Assembly (NCBI GenBank): GCA_020063545.1
Contig: JAGUUF010000112.1
Span: forward strand, 1 to 5,182
Length of the DNA: 5,182 bases
Reading direction: 5' to 3'
Source of the DNA: Cytophagales bacterium
GTDB taxonomy: Bacteria; Bacteroidota; Bacteroidia; Cytophagales; Cyclobacteriaceae
Part shown: one piece after another, positions 1 to 5,182 of the stretch
How the letters are laid out: the number at the start of each line of letters is the position of its first letter
How positions within the stretch are numbered: the first letter of the stretch is position 1
The notes under the pieces: generated by a model
Database searches by the model: none
Seen by the model: the letters and a program-made list of their open reading frames with translations, nothing else
Told to the model about the DNA's origin: nothing
Translations under genes and position numbers: made by a program

Positions 1-479
1 ACCTGCTTAAACATGTTGAGCATGGCCGGGTAATCCTGCTCGGCCATAATGGCTTCATCGCCCGGCTTCCAGTCCTGCCCGCTGATGATCAGGTCAAGCG
101 ATTCGGTGGTGTTACGGGTAATCACCAGTTCTTCGGGCGAGCATCCGGCAAGTTTGGCAAGTCGGGCTGCGGTTTTTCGCTTGTTCTCAACCTGTACCGT
201 GCGCATGTAATAAGAGCCCTGGTAGTTTACCTCGCGGATGTGGTTGATGTGATTTTCGAGCGTTTCCTGCGGAAGAAAACAATAGTACCCGTTTTCGAGG
301 TTAATGTAGTCGGGTTTTAGTTTATATCCGCCACGCACCTGATTCCAGAAGTCTTCATCCATTGCAAGTTTATTGTCTGGAATACTACTGACTTTTGCCA
401 GCAGTTGGTCTAATGTGGCAAGTGCGGGTACTCCCAGCGAAAGCATGCCCAGGTTCTTCAAGAAGGAGCGTTTGTTCAT
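1..479 (-). CDS. Class V PLP-dependent aminotransferase, Tat-like leader, partial (C-terminus beyond left edge)
   Basis: The first 159 codons are visible, starting at the ATG at 479-477 and running off the left edge. The N-terminus MNKRSFLKNLG followed by a short hydrophobic stretch (about residues 11-21) resembles a twin-arginine leader in which the first arginine is lysine, so export of a folded, cofactor-loaded enzyme is plausible. Residues 58-70 (YINLENGYYCFLP) fit the N-terminal segment of class V fold-type I aminotransferases. Residues 120-150 hold ITRNTTESLDL, then GQDWKPGDE and EQDYPAM; the TRNTTE segment matches the glycine/threonine-rich loop that contacts the PLP phosphate in the isopenicillin-N-epimerase/cysteine-desulfurase-like branch. 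The catalytic lysine would lie in the missing part. The exact reaction (epimerase, desulfurase, lyase) cannot be decided. The start lies 3 bases after the stop of the PrsW-like gene, with no clear Shine-Dalgarno sequence, which suggests cotranscription and perhaps translational coupling. The family call is firm; substrate and export are inference. Confidence 0.88.
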   Translation of the reverse strand, partial: MNKRSFLKNLGMLSLGVPALATLDQLLAKVSSIPDNKLAMDEDFWNQVRGGYKLKPDYINLENGYYCFLPQETLENHINHIREVNYQGSYYMRTVQVENKRKTAARLAKLAGCSPEELVITRNTTESLDLIISGQDWKPGDEAIMAEQDYPAMLNMFKQ

Positions 480-482
480 GGT

Positions 483-1199
483 TTATACTTTAAGATGTTG
501 TTCTGTTGGTTTCTCGGATGGCTGGATAAAAGGCGAGGCTTGTTGGTGTAACCGCACGGCTTTGCGCGCCAGGATAAATGCAATGAGCAGCGAAACAAAC
601 GACCACACCCAGATGCCCGGTACAAAGGAGATGAACAGGAAATAATCGTAAATGCCGTGGAAGAGGGTAGCCGTTACAAGTGCCACCAGGCTGAGCCGTT
701 TTTCTTTCGCCTGGATAAACTTTGCCCTTCCGAGCCAGTAGCCCATCAATACGGCAAAAAGGGCATGGGCAGGTATAGCCGAGAACATCCGGTAAATGGC
801 CGTGCCGCCACCGCCATGCCACACGTAAATTAAATTTTCGGCAGTAGCGAACCCCATACCTACCATTACGGCATACACAATGCCGTCAAGCGGTTCGTTA
901 AAGTTTTTATTGCGGTAAAGAATGCCGCGGATGAAAACGAATTTGCTCAACTCTTCAAGCAAGGCCACCACGGCAAATGCATGGAAGGCCTGATCGGTTA
1001 AGTCACGATCTTCAATGGGCAGCAGGCGGTCAATGGGTAACGCAATAGCGAGGTTTAAACCCAGGCTAAGCACACCATAAAAAAAACTCAGTGCAAGCAA
1101 CCATACCGGCTCGGGTTCGTGCTTGTCGTGAATGTATATATAAATGGCAATGGCGATGCCGGGTGTCAGGGCTATGGTAACCAGGAAAAACGTTGTCAC
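483..1199 (-). CDS. prsW: PrsW-family intramembrane metalloprotease
   Basis: A 238-residue polytopic membrane protein with about seven hydrophobic segments (near residues 3-23, 32-56, 70-91, 104-124, 142-157, 168-190 and 194-212). It carries the PrsW/CAAX-protease-like signature: DKHEPEP after the first segment (25-31), EELSK at 82-86 (the glutamate pair of the EExxK motif), EPLDGIVYA at 102-110, GFATAEN at 116-122, a histidine at 145 in IPAHALF, and FHGIYD at 180-185. In Bacillus subtilis PrsW performs site-1 cleavage of the anti-sigma factor RsiW; the substrate here is unknown and no sigma/anti-sigma pair is in the window. The start is GTG at 1199-1197: an in-frame stop lies at 1205-1203, and the next internal methionines would remove the first membrane segments. 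The tail after residue 212 is polar and probably cytoplasmic. The gene starts 22 bases after the metallopeptidase stop and ends 3 bases before the aminotransferase start, so all three are probably one operon. The family call is strong; orthology to B. subtilis PrsW in function is not established. Confidence 0.93.
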   Translation of the reverse strand: MTTFFLVTIALTPGIAIAIYIYIHDKHEPEPVWLLALSFFYGVLSLGLNLAIALPIDRLLPIEDRDLTDQAFHAFAVVALLEELSKFVFIRGILYRNKNFNEPLDGIVYAVMVGMGFATAENLIYVWHGGGGTAIYRMFSAIPAHALFAVLMGYWLGRAKFIQAKEKRLSLVALVTATLFHGIYDYFLFISFVPGIWVWSFVSLLIAFILARKAVRLHQQASPFIQPSEKPTEQHLKV

Positions 1200-1221
1200 G
1201 GGTTATCGGATGTTAAAAATT

Positions 1222-4200
1222 CTATTTAAGCAATTTCAGTGAAACCATCCACTCGCTGTAGCGCATGTTGTTATCATTTAAATCAAATGCATTGGCATAG
1301 CCCACCGAAAAAGTGGATTCCAACAGCGAAAAAATTACAATTTTCAGGTCAAGCTGGGCGCCTACATTGACAAACCGGTTGTTCCCGAAGTCGTTTTCTT
1401 TGGTAAACAAGGCCGATGAGAACGCGGTAAGCTGCATCCAGTTGGAATACAGGTTCAATCCGCCAAGCTGCCTGAACCGTACAGGCGGCAGTACAAACTC
1501 CACCATTCCTTTTGCGAAAGATTTGGCGATGATAAATTTATCGGCTTCAAAGCTCAATCCCGGGAAGGAAAAGATATTGCGGTAGCGCCTTGCCGGCTGG
1601 TAATCAATGTAGTTGTTTCCGAAAGCAGCAAATCCAAACCGGGTAAATGGGTTAAAGGACTCGCTGAGGGAATTACCGGCTGCAGTTCTGAACCACACGG
1701 AGAAATGGTTAACCGGAAGCTGAATGCCAACATCGTAAGCACCAACAAGGGTAGCATACGTTTGCCCGTTCGAATGTGCCGAAAGTGTGCGGAATGTCCA
1801 CTTAAAACCTTTTTCGGCATCCACCGCACCCAGTGAACCGCGCAGGTTGCTGTACAGCAGGCTTGCATCCACGTTCAGAAACAAACTGTCGGTAAACTGC
1901 TCGGTATCAATCTGCTGGAAGTAGGGTGATTTCTGCAGGCCATAGAATGCACCCGCGCCCAGTACCAGGTCAAGTTTGCGCGGCATATCCCAGATGAGCG
2001 ACCGGGTATAATCCACCCTGGCCGTTGTGCCCCTTCGCGAAACTTTTGTGGGACCGAACAAATCATAAAAGCTGGCCGGATTATGTTGTGCACTAAACGT
2101 GTACCGGCCTATTTTTCCGGAAACGGATAGATGCAATTGTTCTTCATCGTCCATTACCGTATTCAGGCTGTCACGTTCACTGGCAAGTCCGTTTATCCAA
2201 CTGCGCGGGGTGTAGGAGGCCGAAATCTCAAATTCCCGGAAGTTCAGCGGATCACCAAGGTTAATGGTATAGCCAAGCCCAACGAAATTTTTGTAGCCGG
2301 TTACGATGGGATAGGCCGAGTTGAGCCTGATTTGCCTGCCTGCCCGGTAGCGCCCTTCTTTTATGGTTAACGCCTCGATATTAATTTGTTCCGCTGTGGC
2401 GATGGGCAGTTCCCATTCTTTAAGTGCCGGGAATTTTTCAATGGTTTTGTTTCCCAGGAACTCGATGGAGGCTACGTCCGCAACCGGCTTGTTGGGGATA
2501 TATACCGGCTGAAAGCCATCGGCAGTAAAATTAAATGCAAAGAGTTTTTCATCGTCAAGCGGCAATGGCCTGAAGAGGCCCGTAACGGCATTGCTCATCG
2601 GGGTAATTTCTTTAGTGGCTACATCTACCCGGAAGATGTTGCTTACACCGGAATAGTATGAAGAGCCATACAGGTACTTTCCGTCTTCAGTAAACCGAAA
2701 GCTTTGCGGTGATGAAACTTCAAAATTAAAAACGGTGTCAATAACCGCTTTGTTTTTCATAAGGCTGTCAACATCAAAGAGCAGCAGGGATTGATTACCG
2801 CGGTAATCGGATACCGCAGCGCTTAATAATTTTCCATCAGGCGATATATCAATATCAAAAATGTCGTGTCCGTAAGGAAGTGTGTACCGCTGCTGCCACT
2901 GGCTGTAGGGTGGTGATGGATTTTGAGGAGTGGACTCCGGAATCCGTACAATGGTAGAAAAGCCGTTAAGATGCTTGATGCCCCAAATGGATTTGTCGGT
3001 TTTGTTGAAGGCCAAATCACCGGTACGGAAGTCTTTCTGCAAGCGTGTTACTTTTCCGGTTTTGATATCGTAGCTGTTCAAGTCGCGCCAGGCATCGTTA
3101 TCGGTAGTAAAATAAATTTTATCAGCCTCTTCATCGTACGTAACGGACGATACATAGAACAGAGCTGCTCCTTTAATATCGGCCAGTCGTTCCAGTTTAC
3201 CATCGGCTAAATGCAACGCGGCCAGGTGCGGGGCCTGCCCGGGGTAGTTAACGGCCATATACATTTTATTGCGGGCTTTGTCATAATGCGGATAGGAGAC
3301 CGATCCGATTTTCTTGGTAGTGATGGGCTGGGTTGGTGTTACCGGGAACTCCTTAATCCGTTCAGCATTTTCAACCTGCCATTTTTTTTCAAATTCTATC
3401 CAGTTCTTCCATTCCCGATTTAAGGATTGACCGAATACATGTTCGAATTGCGCAGAGTAGGATCGTTTGCTGCCATCCCTTCGTTTAACCCACTCAATTA
3501 TTTTTTCGGGCCCGTGCTGGTAGGAGAGGTAGCCCATAAACCGTGTTCCGTATAAATACGAGTTGGTCTTTCCCTGGAAGTCGGTTGTTGTCCCTTCCGA
3601 TTCAAGGCCCTGTGCAGTATAGATGTGCGCCTGTTGCAATACACGTGTACGAAAAACCATTTCATCATAACTGCCCATCGCCAGTCCTACACCACCGCTC
3701 ATCCAGGTTTCAACATACGATGCAATTCCTTCGTGGTACCACCGGGGCGAATACCTGCGCGGGCTGGTTAGGTAGCTGTAAAAGGCGGTGAGCGGATTTT
3801 CTTTGGTGGGGCTTACTTTGCCGAAAAAGACGTTGTGAAAAAATCGGTCGGCACTGCTGGAATTATCCAATGCTACCACGTGTACCAGTTCATGGTTCAT
3901 CATGCTGAATACACGCTCGCCAGCCGGGCTGGTTTCGAATGTGTAACTGAACGGTGAGAGGCCCATGGAGATGGCATTTTTCGGAACAGCCGTAGCACCG
4001 CCATTTCCGTAATCGCCAAAATCCTGGATAAGCACGGTTATTTTCTCCGATGGTGTGTAATCAAAGAGTTTACGGTGAAACTGCAGCGCGTTGTGATAAC
4101 ATCGGCCGGCATGGGGCAATACATACTTGTGGCCGAAATCGTACGTTACCAGCCTCATGTCGTTCGTTTCAATCATGTTCAGTTGTGCTGCGGCCTGAAC

Positions 4201-4236
4201 GCTGATAAAAAGGAGCGGTGCGATTAGTCTGTGCAT
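1222..4236 (-). CDS. Secreted gluzincin metallopeptidase with TolB/WD40-like propeller and C-terminal beta-barrel-like region
   Basis: A 1004-residue envelope protein with several domains. Residues 1-17 are a signal peptide (hydrophobic LIAPLLFISV, then AAA before Q18); no lipobox cysteine follows. Residues about 25-290 form a zinc peptidase domain: HELVH at 115-119 (coded at 3894-3880) and WYHEGIASYVE from 166, where E169 would be the third zinc ligand. This is the gluzincin arrangement of peptidase MA/M1-like domains. Residues about 305-590 contain propeller-like repeats, including SPDGKLLSA near 465, TEDGKYLYGSS near 516, and strand patterns such as KIYFTTDND near 373, as in TolB/WD40-type blades. 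Residues about 640-1004 show alternating, aromatic-rich strands (for example VGLGYTINL, REFEISASYTP, HFSVWFRTAAG) typical of an outer-membrane beta-barrel; the protein ends in VSLKLLK rather than the usual terminal aromatic residue. The inference is a peptidase anchored to the outer membrane by its own barrel. The ATG at 4236 is chosen because it gives the signal peptide; the next methionine (21) would remove it. No Shine-Dalgarno sequence precedes it. The substrate is unknown; the barrel is the least certain part. Confidence 0.9.
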   Translation of the reverse strand: MHRLIAPLLFISVQAAAQLNMIETNDMRLVTYDFGHKYVLPHAGRCYHNALQFHRKLFDYTPSEKITVLIQDFGDYGNGGATAVPKNAISMGLSPFSYTFETSPAGERVFSMMNHELVHVVALDNSSSADRFFHNVFFGKVSPTKENPLTAFYSYLTSPRRYSPRWYHEGIASYVETWMSGGVGLAMGSYDEMVFRTRVLQQAHIYTAQGLESEGTTTDFQGKTNSYLYGTRFMGYLSYQHGPEKIIEWVKRRDGSKRSYSAQFEHVFGQSLNREWKNWIEFEKKWQVENAERIKEFPVTPTQPITTKKIGSVSYPHYDKARNKMYMAVNYPGQAPHLAALHLADGKLERLADIKGAALFYVSSVTYDEEADKIYFTTDNDAWRDLNSYDIKTGKVTRLQKDFRTGDLAFNKTDKSIWGIKHLNGFSTIVRIPESTPQNPSPPYSQWQQRYTLPYGHDIFDIDISPDGKLLSAAVSDYRGNQSLLLFDVDSLMKNKAVIDTVFNFEVSSPQSFRFTEDGKYLYGSSYYSGVSNIFRVDVATKEITPMSNAVTGLFRPLPLDDEKLFAFNFTADGFQPVYIPNKPVADVASIEFLGNKTIEKFPALKEWELPIATAEQINIEALTIKEGRYRAGRQIRLNSAYPIVTGYKNFVGLGYTINLGDPLNFREFEISASYTPRSWINGLASERDSLNTVMDDEEQLHLSVSGKIGRYTFSAQHNPASFYDLFGPTKVSRRGTTARVDYTRSLIWDMPRKLDLVLGAGAFYGLQKSPYFQQIDTEQFTDSLFLNVDASLLYSNLRGSLGAVDAEKGFKWTFRTLSAHSNGQTYATLVGAYDVGIQLPVNHFSVWFRTAAGNSLSESFNPFTRFGFAAFGNNYIDYQPARRYRNIFSFPGLSFEADKFIIAKSFAKGMVEFVLPPVRFRQLGGLNLYSNWMQLTAFSSALFTKENDFGNNRFVNVGAQLDLKIVIFSLLESTFSVGYANAFDLNDNNMRYSEWMVSLKLLK

Positions 4237-4247
4237 GGCAACTACCG

Positions 4248-4278
4248 AAAAAAAACCCTGACGGTAAGGTCAGGGTTT
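4248..4278 (-). terminator. Rho-independent terminator after the nonapeptide-repeat gene
   Basis: Perfect 10-bp inverted repeat: AAACCCTGAC (4253-4262) pairs with GTCAGGGTTT (4269-4278) around a 6-base loop. Read on the minus strand, the stem runs into eight consecutive T's (4255-4248), the classical intrinsic terminator layout. It lies 19 bases after the stop of the repeat gene (4298). On the plus strand no T run follows the stem, so it works in one direction only. Its T run ends 11 bases before the ATG of the downstream metallopeptidase gene, so it could also act as a partial terminator or attenuator for that gene. Confidence 0.9.
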
Positions 4279-4297
4279 GAAGTCAGTTTTCGTTTGG

Positions 4298-5182
4298 TTA
4301 CTGAAAGTCAGCGCTCGCCATTTTCTCCAGTTGCGTAAACTGCGATGACTTCATCAGTTCAGTAAAGGTTTGATTTTTCATCAGGTCGCCAAAGGCCGGG
4401 TTTTTCGCCAGTTCGGCAAACTGCGCATTCTTGGCCAGGTCGGTAAAGGCCGGAGATTTGGCTACTTCTAAAAATTGGGGCGACTTCATCAAATCAGCAA
4501 AGGCGGCATTCTTGGCCAGGTCGGCAAAAGCTGGTGACTTGGCCAACTCCATGAATTGTGCATTCTTAGCCAGGTCAGCAAACGCAGCATTCTTAGCCAG
4601 TTCGCCAAATGCCGGGTTCTTGGCTAAATCAAGAAACTGTGCATTCTTAGCCAATGCCGTAAAGGCGGGGTTCTTGGCCAGTTCCTGAAAGCTTGGGCTC
4701 TTCGCCAGTTCAGCGAAGTCAGGATTCTTGGCAAGGTCAGCGAACCTGCCCGACTTGGCCAGGTCCATCATGGCCGGATTTTTTGCCAGGTCATCGAAGG
4801 CCGGATTCTTGGCCACATCCATAAACTGTGGTGACTTCATCAGTTCGGCAAACGAAGCTGATTTAGCCAGTTCAGTAAACGCTGGTGATTTGGCGAGTTC
4901 CATAAACTCCGGGTTTTTTGCTAACTCAGCAAAGTCCGGATTCTTTGCCAGTTCGGTAAACGAAGCCGACTTGGCCAGGTCGAGGAACTGGGCATTTTTT
5001 GCCAGGTCGTTGAATGCCGGGCTCTTGGCCAGGTCAAGGAACTCCGGATTTTTCGCCAGTTCGGTAAACTCAGGAGATTTCATCAGTTCCCGGAAACTGC
5101 GGTCGCGCATCAGCGCCTGGAATTGATCGTTCTGGAGCAGTTGTTGTACTTCGGCTCCTTGCAGATCAACGGTGGCGGTGGC
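4298..5182 (-). CDS. Nonapeptide tandem-repeat protein of unknown function, partial (N-terminus beyond right edge)
   Basis: The frame is open from the right edge (5182) to the TAA at 4300-4298, giving 294 visible codons. The ATG at 5110 lies inside the repeat pattern: residues coded just upstream (LQGAEVQQL, LQNDQFQAL) are further repeat units, so the true start is outside the window. Apart from six residues at the edge (ATATVD) and a degenerate last unit (EKMASADFQ), the protein is all 9-residue units with consensus A-K-[N/S]-P-x-F-x-[E/D]-L. In the 29 units from 5110 to 4328, position 1 is always A or M, position 2 is K in 28, position 6 is F in 28, position 9 is L in 27 and V in 2, and position 8 is acidic in 27. 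No unit is longer or shorter than nine. The visible part has no cysteine, tryptophan, membrane segment or catalytic motif. I infer a chain of short amphipathic helices: N/S-P as helix start, F6/L9/A1 as the buried face, and an acidic residue at 8 paired with K2 three residues on. I do not recognise a named family. A terminator follows the gene. Confidence 0.85.
   Translation of the reverse strand, partial: ATATVDLQGAEVQQLLQNDQFQALMRDRSFRELMKSPEFTELAKNPEFLDLAKSPAFNDLAKNAQFLDLAKSASFTELAKNPDFAELAKNPEFMELAKSPAFTELAKSASFAELMKSPQFMDVAKNPAFDDLAKNPAMMDLAKSGRFADLAKNPDFAELAKSPSFQELAKNPAFTALAKNAQFLDLAKNPAFGELAKNAAFADLAKNAQFMELAKSPAFADLAKNAAFADLMKSPQFLEVAKSPAFTDLAKNAQFAELAKNPAFGDLMKNQTFTELMKSSQFTQLEKMASADFQ
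4328..5164 (-). repeat. Coding tandem array of 27-bp units (31 nonapeptide repeats)
   Basis: Thirty-one contiguous units of exactly 27 bp, without insertion or deletion, each coding one nonapeptide. The first two (5164-5138 and 5137-5111) are divergent, having LQ instead of AK; a further degenerate unit (4327-4301) precedes the stop. Units with the same protein sequence differ in DNA. The two AKNPDFAEL units (4948-4922 and 4732-4706) differ at 6 of 27 bases, the two AKNAQFLDL units (5002-4976 and 4651-4625) at 8, and the two AKNAAFADL units (4597-4571 and 4516-4490) at 5, all synonymous. The array is therefore old and kept by selection on the protein, not a recent slippage product. Because 27 is a multiple of three, the opposite strand also stays open over long stretches; those frames are by-products. 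Confidence 0.95.

Noticed and set aside
373..645. Plus-strand 90-codon frame across the PrsW/aminotransferase junction
   Set aside because: It is antisense to two well-supported genes, has no recognisable domain and follows the complement of their codons.
1554..2093. Minus-strand frames at 1554-1868 and 1875-2093 as separate small genes
   Set aside because: They lie out of frame inside the barrel-coding part of the metallopeptidase gene, whose own frame is uninterrupted.
1222..2320. BamA/Omp85-type barrel
   Set aside because: No POTRA domains precede it and no Omp85 signature motif (such as the VRGY/F type) is visible; only a generic outer-membrane-barrel-like strand pattern can be supported.
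4298..5110. CRISPR-like array because of regular short repeats
   Set aside because: The units are contiguous 27-bp coding repeats with no spacers, they diverge mainly at synonymous sites, and they lie in one long open frame.
4431..5126. Two plus-strand open frames (4431-4688 and 4728-5126) with their own repeat patterns
   Set aside because: They are the reverse complement of the 27-bp coding array, open only because the period is a multiple of three; the minus-strand frame is longer, ends before a terminator and shows selection at its codon positions.
4328..5164. Pentapeptide-repeat protein, suggested by FADL/FxDL strings
   Set aside because: The period is nine residues, not five, and the N/S-P step and K2 do not fit the A(D/N)Lxx pattern of the right-handed beta-helix.

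Overview
All supported genes in this window lie on the minus strand, and almost every base is coding. The codon use, the lack of Shine-Dalgarno sequences before the starts and the protein types suggest a member of the Bacteroidota, perhaps near Cytophagales. Those protein types are a 1,000-residue envelope protein with an outer-membrane-barrel-like C-terminus and a Tat-like 'KRSFLKN' leader on an aminotransferase. No rRNA or marker gene is present, so this placement is an inference.

Read in the direction of transcription (right to left): (1) 5182-4298 is the C-terminal part of a protein made almost entirely of tandem 9-residue repeats, consensus A-K-[N/S]-P-x-F-x-[E/D]-L. About 31 units are visible and none is out of register. 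The frame is open to the window edge, so the ATG at 5110 is internal and the true start is outside the window. (2) A perfect 10-bp hairpin with a run of eight U's (4278-4248) terminates that transcript. (3) 4236-1222 is a secreted composite protein: signal peptide, gluzincin zinc-metallopeptidase domain (HELVH plus a downstream HEG), TolB/WD40-like beta-propeller and a C-terminal beta-barrel-like region. (4) 1199-483 is a PrsW-family intramembrane metalloprotease starting at GTG. (5) From 479 to the left edge runs the N-terminal part of a class V PLP-dependent aminotransferase with a Tat-like leader.

Genes 3 to 5 are separated by 22 and 3 bases and are probably cotranscribed. The set joins an envelope metallopeptidase, a membrane protease of the family that cleaves anti-sigma factors, and a probably exported aminotransferase. 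A shared role in the envelope is plausible but not shown by the sequence. The terminator ends only 11 bases before the start codon of gene 3, leaving no room for a normal promoter. Gene 3 must therefore be expressed by read-through or from a promoter inside the repeat gene.

The most unusual element is the nonapeptide-repeat protein. Its units diverge strongly at synonymous positions while the amino-acid pattern is kept, so this is an old, selected protein architecture. I do not recognise a named family for it.
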